NCBI RefSeq assembly: GCF_019925205.1
Contig: NC_083567.1
Location: 17,732,001 to 17,796,000, forward strand
Direction: 5' to 3'
Length of the DNA stretch: 64,000 nucleotides
Source of the DNA: Metopolophium dirhodum
Taxonomy: Eukaryota > Arthropoda > Insecta > Hemiptera > Aphididae
Of this stretch, positions 12,071-24,832 are shown in pieces. Numbering within the stretch: position 1 is the first letter of the stretch; each line of letters opens with the position of its first letter. The notes under the pieces were generated by a model that did not search any database, was not told the DNA's origin, and was given only the letters and a program-made list of their open reading frames with translations. The translations under genes were made by a program, and so were the position numbers.

Positions 12071-13399
12071 AGTGAATCGTGTTGGTGTATTTGGTAGGTC
12101 GAATTTTAAAATTCTCAATAGTTTTCAAAAGCACCGGGAAAAACCACATAAAAATTAAGAAAAAACAGGAATTTTGACGAAATCGATTTTGGTTTTTGTT
12201 GTAACTTTAAAACAAATCAACGTTATCAAAAGCGAATAACTGTAGTTACATGAAATTTTCACCAGTCGTTTATATTTCCATTTTCTATACACGATCAAAT
12301 TTTCAAAAAATTTTGATTTGTTTTGAACTGTTTAGGAATATTTTCTGTTTTCAATTTTATTAGTCTTTTTTTCTATGAATGTCAATAAAACTTTATTTGT
12401 TGGGTAAAAAAGCTTGACAATTTAATACAAGGCCTCTACTATATTGTTACAATGAAATTTGAAAAATATTAAAAATCTATAGTCACAGTTTTTGTTTATA
12501 AGCATTTAAAGTTCAAATATTGACAAAATACGGAATAATCACGAAAATTACCAAATTATTTTGAGTTAAGAATTCATAAAAATTTTTCTTTTTAAATCGA
12601 AGATTTAAAAATGCAATACAAGATTCCTCATAAGTTTGTGTAACTTTATCAAAAAAAAAAAATGTCTAAGCAAATCAAATTAAATTTTTATGAGCGTTTA
12701 AAATTCATATTTTTACAATATTGTATATTCATCACTCGATTTCTCTTGTAGCGGTTTTGTTATTTTATTGTTATTCAAAAACGAATAACTGTAGATACAT
12801 GAAAATGTTTCTTAATGTTTACATTTTCATTTTCTATACACCATATTTTGACTCTTTTTGAACTGTTTACGGACATTGTCAGTTTTCAATTTTTTTAGTT
12901 TTTTTTTCTATAAATATCAATAAAATTTTGTTTGTTGGGTAAAAAAACGTGAAAAATTAATACAAAGCTCCTGATGTATTGTTACAATAGCAGTTGAAAA
13001 ATATTAAAAATACATGGGCACAATTTTTTTTTATAAGCATTTAAAGTTCGAATTTTGACAAAATTTATCAAATTTTAAATTTTATAATTATTTTGTAGTT
13101 AAAAATTTATAAAATGTTCAACTTTTATAGCTAAGGTTTGAAAATTAAAAACAAGGTTCCACGTAAATAGGTAAATATATAAATTACTTTATTCACAATA
13201 ATATCATCAAATATACTTGGTAATATCAAAGGTATCAAAAGTAATATATCATAGGCTGACTGACCATTTTCGCTCAGAATCTTTTTTCTTATACAATGTT
13301 ATTATATCATTGAATTAAAATTTAACACCATCCATTACAGTAACCCACTTGTAACCTACTGTACAGCAGAGTGACACCCACTTTCCCACCTTTTTTTTT
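12071..13399 (+). repeat. Left arm of the large inverted repeat
   Basis: It contains two tandem-like ~550-bp repeats, seen as CGAATAACTGTAGTTACATG at about 12,232 and CGAATAACTGTAGATACATG at about 12,780. Outside 12,071 the similarity to the right arm stops, so the left tip is probably truncated. Confidence 0.8.
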
Positions 13400-13852
13400 T
13401 TTAAATAGTTCAGCTAAACAACAAAATTATTTTTTTAAACCATAGTTAACGTAAATATTCCCGTTTTTTTGTTTACATTTTAAATTTGAGAACCCTTATA
13501 AAACAAACTAACACATCTATTAGAGTTATTCATATTAGAATAAAAAAAAAAAAACAATATTGTTATTTTTTAAAACCAACTGGTTTTGTGATAACATTTC
13601 GGTTTTTTCTTAATATGTTGTTTATTTCGATTATTTGAAACATAAAATAGGTCAATAAAATATACTTATTTATAGTTACAATAATTATTTGAAAATAAAA
13701 ATAAAAAATCTTACCATATATGGCACATAATAAATGAATTACGATTTTATTATCAAAAAATAAATATCCAAATCCGTTAGCTGACCAATTTGTTTTAATT
13801 CGTGGAGGACTGAATTCAAGGACATTTCTACCAGTATCCAATCACCAGATCA

Positions 13853-14030
13853 AATGTCGTCAAAGTTCATCGACAGGTTTATCCGTTTGAAAACTCCATA
13901 TTGGAACAGAGGATTTTCAATTGTTATTCTCACGTTTGTAGGTGAATCGTAAAATAGTTTGATAAGAATGTGCCACACTGGCTGCACAATTCTAACATTT
14001 CCAGCTTTTACCATCAGTAGACACTAAGTT
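13853..14030 (-). pseudogene. Decayed open segment in the core of the inverted-repeat element
   Basis: The minus strand is open for about 57 codons and includes GNVRIVQPVWHILIKLFYD and later NPLFQYGVFKRINLSMNFDD, ending at TGA (13,850-13,852). The same frame continues beyond the stop with further protein-like sequence, so it looks like a gene with a nonsense mutation. I do not recognise the family. Its position between long inverted arms suggests a remnant of the element's own protein. Confidence 0.35.
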
Positions 14031-14290
14031 GGTTAGGGTCGTTCTTTTTGAAACAGTAAGTTTCATATTTTTTATGGGTGGCAAATGTCTAAATAAAATG
14101 TACACATTTATATTTAACAACAAAATTAGGGTCATACAATAAAATAAAACAAATTAAGTCATAACATATTTAGAATCCTTACTTCAATTTTAAAATGTTT
14201 ATGTAGAGAGAGTGTTGTACTTAGGTACCTTTCTTATTAAATATCCCCTTTTTTTTTGTGGTATCGAGAGCCAGAGGGGAACCGCGTTAG

Positions 14291-14369
14291 CATTACTTCC
14301 CCTCAACATTACTTACCCTCGAGCATTACTTCCCATAAACATTACTTCCCCTCGACATTACTTCCCCTA
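14291..14369. repeat. Minisatellite, CATTACTTCCCCTCGA-type units
   Basis: About five imperfect 16-18 bp copies of CATTACTTCCCCTCGA occur in a row, with variants CCTCAA, CCTCGAG and CCATAAA. Confidence 0.9.
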
Positions 14370-14480
14370 ATCCTCTCATATTATTAAATATCCCTAACAG
14401 CTCTAGTTGTTAATATTTTATGTTAATACATATTAAAATTATTGTAGATATAATAAATCTTTAGGTATATGAATTTTTTT

Positions 14481-14726
14481 CCAAACTCTAAATCAGCAGC
14501 CTTCTGATATAATTTTATTTAAAAAAAAAATAAAAAAGGGGTCCAAGATACAACGTAAAAATGTATAATACTTTATAATGTACCTTGGCATTTACATTTT
14601 TTTCCAAACCCTAAATCAGCAGCCTTCTGATATAATTTTATTTAAAAAAAAAATAATAAAAGGGTCCAAGATACAACGTAAAAATGTATAATACTTTATA
14701 ATGTACCTATGTACCTTGGCATTTAC
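14481..14726. repeat. 123-bp tandem duplication
   Basis: CCAAACTCTAAATCAGCAGC at 14,481 recurs as CCAAACCCTAAATCAGCAGC at 14,604. Both are followed by CTTCTGATATAATTTTATTT, an A run, GGTCCAAGATACAACG and TACCTTGGCATTTACAT. The copies differ at only a few bases. Confidence 0.93.
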
Positions 14727-15510
14727 ATTATAATATACATAGAAATAGAAAAAAAAAATGTCAAATATATTATTTAAAAAATAATAAATTACCTAAGAAA
14801 TACAGTATATAGATAATATATAATCACTTCAATTTAGGATGAAAATATAGTTCAATCGCTTAAAACTTAAAAATTAATGATTTGGTCCAAGCTAAATGCA
14901 TACACCAATTAGGAAAGAATATATCTTTTTAAACCTTAATACTAATTTTTGTATGAATTAACTGCACCATTAAATTCTATACAATACTCAACGTAAAATG
15001 GCACTAACCTTAAGAACTTCTATCACAAAATTAAATGTTGAAAATAAAATTTTAAAAAAAAAACTAAAAAACTTTATTTTGAAAGGCCAAATTAAGATTT
15101 TTTATTATAAATTTATGAGTGATTTTATTGTTCTAACTATGGATATATTTCAATGTTGTAAAACTATTGACTACAATTTCTTCTACGAATTAATACTTTA
15201 CCAATTATTAAGGAAGAAATGAATATAAGACCAAGCTCTATATTTTAAAAATTGGTCAATTTTTTTTTTAATTTCTGAACATTATAAACATATGACATAT
15301 TGGCCTTTCTTGTACCAACTTTGTATGTAGGTACTATGAATTGGCATATTGCTCTGTCCATCTATAATTTCGAATTCAACATTAGTCAGATAATATTTAT
15401 GTAAGATTATATTACAATATCTATTATTATAGATTATTGTTTTATACAGATTCAATAATTCTTCAGTTTCAAGGGCACTCATTAATGCTGTATTTATGGA
15501 AGTATTATAA

Positions 15511-16930
15511 AAAAAAGGTGGATAAGTGGATGTCGCTCTGCTGTACGGTAGGTTACAAGTGGGTCACTGTAATGGATGGTGTTAAATTTGAATTCAATGA
15601 TATAATATCATTGTATAAGAAAAACGATTCTGAGCGAAAACGGTCAGTCACCCTATGATATTACCAAGTATATTTGATGATATTATTGTGAATAAAGTAA
15701 TTTATATATAACCTATTAACGTGGAGCCTTGTTTTAAATTTTCAATCCTTAGCCATAAAAGTTAAACATTTTATAAATTTTTAACCACAAAATAATTAAT
15801 AAATTATAAATTTGATAAATGTTGTCAAAATTTGAACTTTAAATGCTTATAAAAAAAAATTGTGCAAATGTATTTTTAATATTTTTCAACTGCTATTAAA
15901 ACGATATATCAGGAGTCTAATATTAAATTTTCATGCTTTTTTACCCAACAAATAAAAATTTATTGATATTTATAGAAAAAAAAACTAAAAAAATTGAAAA
16001 CTGACAATGTCCGTAAACAGCTCAAATAGAGTCAAAATATTTTCAAAATTGTATGGTGTATAGAAAATGCTAATATAAACATTCAGTGAAATTTTCAAGT
16101 ATCTACAGTCATTCGTTTTTTAATTACAATAAAATAAAAAAATCGTTACATGAGAAATCGAGTAAATATCAAATGTTGTAAAAATATAAATTTCAGACGC
16201 TCATAAAAATTTAATTTAAGTTTCTTCTAGACATTTTTTTTTTGATAAAGGTAGACAAACTTATGAGTAATCTTATATTACATTTTCAAATCTTAGATTT
16301 AAAAAGAAAAATTTTTATGAATTCTCATCAAAATAATTTGCTATTTTTCGTGATTTTTCCGTATTTTGTCAAAATTTGAACTTTAAATGCTTATAATTAA
16401 AAACTGTGACTAAGGATTTTTAATTTTTTTCATCTGCCTTTGAAACAATAAACTAGGAGCCTTCCATTAAATTTTCAAGCTTTTTTACTCAATAGATAAA
16501 ATTTTATTGATATTTATAGAAAAAAAAACTAAAAAAATTGAAAACTGACAATGGCTGTAAACAGCTCAAAAAGAGTCAAAAGAAAATTTTATGGTGTATA
16601 GAAAATGCTAATATAAACAACCAGTGAAAATTTCATGCATCTACGGTCATTTGTTTTAGAGTTACACCAATAACCAAAATCGATTTTGTTAAAAATCGAT
16701 TTTGCGTAAAAATTCCCGTTTTTCCTTAATTTTTCTTTTGTTTTTCACATCGCTTTTGAAAACTACTGGGAAATTAAAATTTTGACCTCCCCAATGCACC
16801 AACGATATTCACTTTCCCATCGAACAAGATACTGAAGTCGAAAATCGAAGCATTATTTCGACTACTTATCGTGTACACAGACACAAAAATAAAAAAATAA
16901 AAAAAAAAATAAAAAAAAAAACACACATCA
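15511..16930 (-). repeat. Right arm of the large inverted repeat
   Basis: Inverted copy of the left arm. It includes two ~530-bp subrepeats and ends in an A-rich tract followed by AATACATTCATCGTTTCACTC near 16,940, which may be the true outer terminus missing from the left side. Confidence 0.8.
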
Positions 16931-17118
16931 TTGTAAAATCAATACATTCATCGTTTCACTCAGAATCTAAAAATAATGTAAGTACCTATTAAATTTAATC
17001 CAGGCCGTAACAGGTAAGGGTACAGAGGACCAGAACCTGCCATTTTTTTAAGCTACCTAGAAAAATTTTAGCTGTAGATATTGTTTCTTGACTATTTTTA
17101 TAAGAATAATTTAAAATG

Positions 17119-17660
17119 TCATATTACAAAAATACCGAGAATAAAGAGTGTCCAAAGTCCGAATTGCTGTTTTCTATTGTTTAGACTGTTTAGATACTGT
17201 TCAAACACAGCGCTACGTTCTTCTGGAATCTCCTTAAGACGGTCAATCATATCGGACTTCCCATGGAAGTCATTTTGTACTTCAATGCCTGTCATTGCGA
17301 TTTTTTTATCATACTTCTGTGATATTTTAAAAGACTATAATTATTATGTAAGTATTTTTATAAGTATTTTTTAATATCCTACGAAGTATTTATATTTCGA
17401 TTTTAGCGAAGTCATAATTACAATACAAATTGTGCTTATACACATATTTGTCTAAACAGATCGAATTGGATCAGCCTTTGAGAAAACACACAACCATTTT
17501 TTTGTCACTCTTATTCGTCCTAGTCGAATTAGTTCCGGGAATAACAGTATACTTTTCCGTCACAAATGTCAGAAAGCTTTTAAGTTGCACGATTTCCATT
17601 GCAATGAGCATAATATTTGTTCTGGAAGCTTTTAAGGTCAAAATTGTTTTGTTTTTATAG
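17119..17660 (-). other. Unidentified open segments, possibly two exons of one gene
   Basis: On the minus strand, 17,119 to about 17,310 follows an acceptor-like ATATCACAG and is open for ~65 codons, including MTGIEVQNDFHGKSDMIDRL, then EERSAVFEQYLN, and ends in a hydrophobic FGLWTLFILGIFVI before a stop. Upstream, 17,471-17,660 is open and includes MLIAMEIVQLKSFLTF and VTEKYTVIPGTNSTRTNKSD. The base composition is more balanced than nearby DNA and the first peptide looks globular with a C-terminal membrane anchor. I do not recognise the family and could not fix the connecting donor. It may be a real small gene, a gene relic or chance. Confidence 0.3.
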
Positions 17661-19160
17661 AGACCAATAAATTGGTAAGTTGAATAAATAAAAACCAATG
17701 AAGATAAAGATAAATAAATAAAGACCAATAAATTGAAAGTTTTAATATATTAGATAGATCCCAAATTTACAAGAAATGATAGTACCTATAGTGTTACTTT
17801 AATACTTTATATACACACACATAACACATGTCACCAGTGTCGGTCTCGTACCTACTTAAAGCCAGAGAATACCTAGGTACATACTATTTAATTGTATAGG
17901 ATTCTCCAAAGAAGATACTGCAATAAGTATTGGACATAAACATGTCGTTAAACTACTTCGACTTTCCAAAAAACGAAATAATGTAGATAATCGTCAACAA
18001 AATGTGGAGTGTTTAGTGTGGTGGGAATGGATATAATATGCCACATAATTACATAAATAAACCATCGCAACCACCCACTGCGTACGATCCGCGGTCACTG
18101 AACTATATACATAATAGGTACACTGCTTATACACCTTTAGTTCAGTGTCCACGGTGGCACTAACATGACCGGGGGCCCTTGTTTATGATGCGTTATGAAT
18201 AACAATATAATAGTTAATAACTCAATTACATTTACATTAGGTAATATAATTATTAATTAATATAGACATGATTGTATAACTAGTATAGACTATAGGTACC
18301 TATTTTCTTTATTATTAATTAAACATTAGTTATTATATCTTTAATGCTGAGAACCACTCAAATGGAAAAAAAGTAACACATTTTAACTTTATTTAAGTTA
18401 TTAATTTCCCGAAAATTTTAACTTAACTTTTTAATATTTTTTATTTATTAATCCAGATTATTTTGAAAGGTACTTAACCCGCATTTTCTTACTATTTTAA
18501 TGCCCCAATGAATGTAATGTACAAAATTGATCCAATTCGGTGGCAAAAACCACTCTCAAAGTTTAAAATAGAAACATTTTTTCTACTATAAAAACTATAT
18601 CCGAACCATTTCAACGGCCATGATGGCTTAATTAATGCCTTGGACTTTACCACCTTGGTATTTACCACGATTTAAGATATACGTATTTATATATATGTAA
18701 GCTTTTACTTTTTATTTAATATTACTATATAATTATAACGATATTATCATAGGCCATAGTTTGTGTTGTTATCTTTCGCCACGAGAGTGGGCTATAGAAT
18801 ATATTTTTATCAATAATCAACTTGATGAAAATAATGCGAACTGTATTTGTATTTACTATTTTGTATACATACGGAATGATACAGAAGACGAAAATCTTTT
18901 AGAAAGTGTAATCAATGTGAGTTCAATGCTTTAAAATTATTTAGTTTAAAAGTAAACCAGAATATTAGGTTCTACTGTTTAAAATAACAACAATAATTTT
19001 AGTAAGTTTATTTGTAAATCATAAGTCATAACCAATAATCTGTATCAGTTTGAATATATCTACCTATGTGATTTTAATAATTTATTTAAATATGTTGATA
19101 TATATGTAAAGCTATAAATATTAGAAAATAATATGATGAAGACTAATCATTGCACATAAA
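17661..19160. other. Upstream region of Src64B, no coding sequence seen
   Basis: AT-rich sequence probably containing the promoter and untranslated first exon of the kinase gene; I cannot place either. A slightly GC-richer patch lies at 18,070-18,200. Confidence 0.45.
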
Positions 19161-21987
19161 ATGGGTACTTGCTGTAGTCGTCATTCACCAGATCCAACCC
19201 ATCATCTGGGTAAATATCTATTATTGGAGATTAACTTTCAACTAGGTAACCTATATACTTTTATGTTTTATTATTTACTTTACAGTTTTACATCATGGTT
19301 TCAAAATACAAGATTCTATAGATGTCTTGAATAAAGGATCCAGTGAAGTGCGTTATGTGGCTGAATTGAATCGTCAACATGGAACAGCAAGCATTAAACG
19401 CCACGGTGTCGACATTATACGTACTCCAACATCAACACGTAATAATAATATTTAATTAATTTTTACAATTTTCATGTATTTATTCAAAATTATATTTTAG
19501 TTCATTCGTCTTTACATGGACGAATTGTGGTTGCTGTTTATAATTACCAGTCCAGGGAGATGTCTGATGTCTCCTTCGTTAAAGGAGATCGTATGGAACT
19601 ATTAGATGATAGTGAACCAGATTGGTGGCGTGTTAGACATTTAAGAACAAATGAGGAAGGATTGATACCTTGGAATTTTGTTGCTGAAGAAAAATCAGTT
19701 GAGAGTGAAGAGTAAGTAACACTATTGAATATTGATACAATAACATTAATAAAATTAAAAATATTTTTAATAACTGCTTGCAGTTGGTTTTTTGGAAAAA
19801 TATCTCGTAAAGAAGCTGAAAAACTTTTATTATCTGAAGAAAATCAAAGAGGGACATACTTAGTACGTGATTCGGAACATAATCCAAATGGCTTCTCGCT
19901 TAGTGTTAAAGACTGGGAAGGAGGTCGAGGGTATCATGTGAAACATTATAAAATAAAATCTCTTGATAATGGTGGTTATTACATTGCCACTAATCAGACT
20001 TTTTCTAGTCTTCCTGAGCTCATATCTGCCTATTCTAGTAAGAAATTTAGTATTTATTATTTTCATAATTTTTCATAATTTTATCTAATCTTGTATTATT
20101 TTTAGAAAATTCATTGGGATTATGTCATGTTTTGGCTCGTTCATGTTGTAAGCCACAACCACAGATTTGGGATCTAGGTCCTAATTTACGTGATCAGTGG
20201 GAAATAGATCGCAGTGAAATCCAATTAATTAGAAAACTTGGCCATGGTAATTTTGGGGAAGTTTGGTACGGTAAATGGCGAAATAATATTGAAGTAGCTG
20301 TGAAAACACTCAAACAAGGCTCTATGTCTACTCAAGCATTTTTACAAGAAGCTTCTATAATGAAAAAGTTTCGACATGATAGACTTGTTGCCCTTTATGC
20401 TGTTTGTTCAAAAGATGAACCTGTACTAATTATACAAGAATATATGTGTAATGGAAGTTTATTGGATTTTTTGCGAAATTGTGATAGTAAATATTTGCAA
20501 TTTGGTGATTTAATCTATATTGCTGCTCAAGTTGCTAGCGGAATGGCATATTTGGAATTAAAACAATTAATTCATCGGTAAAATCACTAAAGATAAATTA
20601 ATTAATGAACTGAACTATATTAATTGATAATTTTTTTTTAGGGATTTGGCTGCAAGAAATGTATTAATTGGAGAAAATAACATGGCTAAAATTTGTGACT
20701 TTGGTTTAGCGAGAATTATAGAAGATGATGAATATTGTCCTAGGCAAGGTACACGATTTCCTGTTAAGTGGACTGCACCTGAAGCTATTGTCTATGGACG
20801 TTTTTCAATTAAATCAGATGTATGGTCCTTTGGAATATTACTTATGGAATTATTTACGTATGGACAAGTCCCATACCCAGGTAATAAATTGGTTTTTTCA
20901 TCTGAAACTTCTATTTTAAATTACATTTAAAATAAGTCATTTTCAATTTATACTATTTTAATATTTTAATTTAAAACATTTTTTAATAATAGATAGTTTA
21001 TTTTAAGAATTTTATGATTTTATATGGCTATATACACATTTAAGTATAAAAATGTTTTCAAACATTATTGATCTCAGTTGGCATTTGAAATGTCTAAATA
21101 CTTAATTTTTTTTTTTATAACATCTTACTTGGGCAACTAGGTGTTTTTTATGACATAACTTTGATATACAATTATTCATTTTACTGAATAACAAATTGAG
21201 GACTGTTAATAATTACATTCTTAAAATATAAAAGTAATTTATTCATTATTGTCTGATTCTATTTTATTTTAAATGAAAGTTTTTGTATGGATTAATTATT
21301 TAATTTAAGTTTTGTATTTTTTCTAACTTTTTTTTTTAATGTTTAAATTGAACATGTAGTGTTATTTATTAATTGAGTTTTAAATATCATTGAAGAAAAC
21401 TCAGTATTTATGATTTTGATTGCATTTTACTCATGGCGATGAAACTGTTACAATTTACAACCTATAAAATTAACTTAAGATACAAAGCAACATTTTAGGA
21501 CTTGAGAAACTTTCCGATTCGCCGAATTAGCCACTGCTATCAATGTTGTTATAAATATTATTAACTGTAATTATTTTTATAATTAATACTAAATAATACT
21601 ACTATTCCAATGCCAAGGTGGCAATTTTTTATGATCAAATTTAGATTTTTTATGTAGTTTGGTTTCTTCAGATTCTATGACTTAATAATAAAGATTAAGT
21701 TATAAGATTCTGCTTGAATGTATAAATATTCCTAAATAAAGGTGTTCCTTGTAAATATAATATATTATATTTTAGGTATGCATGGTCGTGAAGTAATTGA
21801 ACAAGTGGAACATGGATATCGTATGCCAAAGCCAGTATCTCATTTCATCCCTGATGATATCTACAGACTAATGTTACTGTGTTGGGACTCTGATCCAGAT
21901 AAACGACCTACATTTGAGTTCCTGAATCATTATTTTGAAGACTTCACTATTACCTCAGAAATACCATACAGGGAAGTAAGTGATTAA
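19161..21987 (+). CDS. Src64B: Src64B-type non-receptor tyrosine kinase
   Basis: Src-family kinases phosphorylate tyrosines at the inner plasma membrane to control adhesion and actin. Seven coding exons: 19161-19209, 19286-19438, 19501-19711, 19784-20037, 20106-20577, 20642-20880, 21776-21987; all phases agree and give 529 residues. The start MGTCCSR is an SH4 motif with Gly2 for myristoylation and Cys4/Cys5 for palmitoylation. The SH3 domain (AVYNY at 79-83) spans about 73-132. The SH2 domain spans about 139-230 with Arg166 in LVRDS. The kinase domain spans about 261-510 with loop GHGNFG (268-273), Lys289, HRD (379-381), DFG (399-401) and activation-loop Tyr411. The regulatory tail is PYREVSD (Tyr524). 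NSLGLCH and VDIIR favour Src64B over Src42A, from memory of the family. Confidence 0.95.
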
Positions 21988-23350
21988 ATGATCAATTCTT
22001 GCACCAATACCAAATGTGCCATATTGGGTTGCTGCAAGTTCTTAAATTCTCTATTGTTAAATTAAGTAAATGTGATTCATGTTTAAATGACTCACTTAAT
22101 TAAACAGTATTGATTTTAAAGAAAAACTTATAACTTAAACTATACTACTACTTTGGTTTATTATTATTTATTAACTAACTAACATTTATTTTATTTTTCT
22201 TAATTTTTTAGATCTCATTTTGTTTTGTTTTATTTTATTTTATAAATTGTACTTATTGATTGTTGTTATTACTTTTTCATTACATTTTGAACATTTTAAC
22301 TTCATATTTTGCCAAACTTAACAAAAAAAAAAAATTAAGTTAGTGAATTATTATAATTTAAAATATTTTTATTGGACCCTAAGTACCTAATATTACCACT
22401 TATGTAATTTATTCATTAATAATTAAAAATTAAATTAATGTATTCAATATACAAGTATTAAAATTAATATACATGATGATTTTTAGTAAATAATTATACT
22501 CAGGTTTTTTGTTTAACAATGAAGTATATAAAAATGATGTTACAAACTTATTTGTAACAAATAATTTAATAGTATTCACTTTAAAAATTATTCTTTGTAA
22601 ATATATTCTTAATATTTACTATACTTAAGTATAAATTAAAAATAGATTATTGTACATTGTGTCATAAGCAACATATATTTATAATTGTATTTAAGTGAAA
22701 AGGAAAAAATAAAATAATCATAATTTATCGAATAAAAAAATATACTTACATAAATTTGCAATTTAAAGTAACATATATTATATTGATAAATAATGCATTT
22801 ATTTTTTGATTTATTTATTGCATTAATCACAGTTTTAATTGAAAAATTATCTTCTAAAACATAACTTTTTATGATTCAATGGTGTTCATGTGCAATTATA
22901 TAAAATACTTTTTGAGCAATAGTTTCTAAAATGACTTTAAAAAAAAAATGGAGTTCCTCTGTAAATTATATATTTTTTAAATCTATTATCTTATATTATC
23001 AGTATTATTAAATAAGATAAGCATCAATTAATAACAGCTTATCATCACAAATTCACAGCATAATATTTTTAATAATTTATTGAGGCTTAATTAGGTTAGG
23101 TTCAACAGTTGAAGTCTCCCTTATGTACTTTTAGTTCTCCTTTATTTGTTTATCTACAAACACACAATGACAGTATTTCTATTTTCTCTATATAGTTTGA
23201 ATTTATATAAGCAACAATGCATTTTAAAATTGAATATATATCATTTTAGTTATGAATTTGATTGTATAATTAATAATGTAAAATTGAATATTGAATGTAC
23301 CAATAAACTTGAGTTATGAAATATAACTAGGGTTTAGGAATTATTAGACC
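21988..23350 (+). other. 3' flank and probable 3' UTR of Src64B
   Basis: AT-rich with no further coding frame. Possible polyadenylation signals include AATAAA near 23,302 (CCAATAAACTTGAG). Confidence 0.5.
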
Positions 23351-23586
23351 ATACTCGGGCTACCGAGAAAACGCTACTCGTTGAGGCATCCAAATGACGG
23401 AGCTCCGCGTTCTCGTACCCAAATTTCTCCCACTCTACCACCGTAAATTCCCCTACTCACTGCCAACGGTGGTGACGACCAAAGTTGGTGGCGGCCAGCG
23501 TACATGCAGATTTAGTGGTGGGAATGCGTGAGATTGGACGAGTTTTAGTTGCCGTCCAGTAGCAGTTTCTCGGTGGCCCGAGTATA
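23351..23586. mobile_element. GC-rich MITE with ~28-bp terminal inverted repeats
   Basis: The left end ATACTCGGGCTACCGAGAAA pairs with the right end TTTCTCGGTGGCCCGAGTAT; the inverted match continues to about 28 bp with a few mismatches. The interior (TACCACCGTAAATTCCCC, GTTGGTGGCGGCCAGCG) is far more GC-rich than the surrounding DNA, which suggests a foreign insertion. No coding sequence. The TA at both tips would fit a TA-target element, but I cannot confirm the duplication. Confidence 0.8.
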
Positions 23587-24185
23587 CATATTTTTAAATA
23601 TATACATGCACAAATGCACAAGATACAATTTCAAATAATGCAGTTAATAATAATTTAATTTAAATAAATAAATATATACATAACCCATAGTCTATAATAT
23701 TTGACACTTTTAATTAAAAATGTTTTTTGTTGTTGAAAAACAAATCTGTTGATTGACAATTATGATTAAACATTTTTCAGTTAATTTTTTTATTTAAGTT
23801 TAAAATTTGTGTTAAATTTATTACAACAGATTATTACACATCAACACAAAGACCCAGATACAATTATGAGTTTATAATAAGACAAAATTCTTATTAATAT
23901 AAGTTTTATGGTCCATCTCAATCTGTGAATTAATTGTTTAAACTATAAACTTATAAATACATTAAATAAGTATTATTTAACTCTAAAAATAAAATTAATC
24001 AAATATATTAATTTAATTAAGATTTTTTTTAGTAATTTTAAAATAATTATTTTGTTTTTTTCCTGGCTTTAAATACTTTAACTTTGTTCAAATATGAATC
24101 CGTCCTAATATGCATCTATACAAAATTAATTAACATGACCTGTAGGTTATTATAAGCATACATATATCATGATATTTGTTCTATA
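23587..24185. other. Intergenic, no gene recognised
   Basis: AT-rich sequence with no supported feature. Confidence 0.5.
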
Positions 24186-24832
24186 TTATGTGACTTACCG
24201 CCTACCGGGTTAAAATTGAGCCTTGTTTGTGACCCACCGGTATTATTGGGTTTAATATGTGACCTACCAAGACGACCTATTCAAAGAATAATAATTATAT
24301 CTATTGCATACAGCTTGTATGCTACTGTTGTAATATCAGATAAATTAATCCTTGTTTATTAGAAGTGATGAACTATAACAGTGAATTATACAAAAAAAAT
24401 TGTTCATCCATCGATTTAGGGACTCATACACAAATTATCAAAAGTTTATAAAAAGTATTAAAAACCAAAATTATATGAAAAAAAGGAACATCAGTTATAA
24501 TGTTGCCACATGCATTTAATTGATGTTTTTTTAATTGTGACTTATTACACCAACAACAATTATAAATATTATCCAAAAATAATATGCTATAAATATATTA
24601 GGTACACATTTTTATTTTGTATTTGTATACTAATTAAAAAATTAAATAAACATGTTTTTTCACTACATTTTTGTTCTATGTCTAAAATTGGTTTTTTATA
24701 AAAAAATAATAATTAATCTGGGTGAAATTTATTTTTGTTAAATATCCTATATAATCTATAATTTGTAAAAAAAATTGTTGATAGATCATTATTCAAATAC
24801 TGGTTAATAATGCCGTCTGATAAGTCACATAT
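24186..24832. mobile_element. Possible AT-rich MITE with GTGACTTA-type ends
   Basis: The left end TATGTGACTTACCGCCTACC pairs loosely with the right end GATAAGTCACATAT (24,814-24,830) in inverted orientation. TGTGACYYACC occurs three times just inside the left end (24,189, 24,230, 24,260), resembling subterminal repeats. The interior is AT-rich and non-coding. The boundaries are uncertain. Confidence 0.4.

Larger units (their letters stand above)
12071..16930. mobile_element. Large inverted-repeat element with ~1.3-1.4 kb arms
   Basis: The left arm (about 12,071-13,399) and right arm (about 15,511-16,930) are inverted copies. Landmarks are GACCATTTTCGCTCAGAATC (left, near 13,262) against GATTCTGAGCGAAAACGGTC (right, near 15,630), and the CCATCCATTACAGTAACCCA block (left) against its complement near 15,565. 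Each arm holds two diverged ~530-550 bp repeats with landmarks such as TTTATTGACATTTATAG, CGAATAACTGTAG and AAGCATTTAAAGTTC. The core (13,400-15,510) has coding remnants, a minisatellite and a 123-bp tandem duplication. This form suggests a DNA transposon with very long terminal repeats; superfamily and exact ends are not established. Related pieces lie near 26,820, 39,600 and 58,915. Confidence 0.75.

Noticed and set aside
14291..14369. CRISPR-like array
   Set aside because: Units of ~17 bp are directly abutting without spacers, and the genome is eukaryotic; it is a minisatellite.
14998..15222. 74-codon Lys-rich plus-strand frame with a possible coiled coil
   Set aside because: The composition follows the A-rich sequence; no splice support and opposite to the other core remnant. 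It could be transposase debris but this is not supportable.
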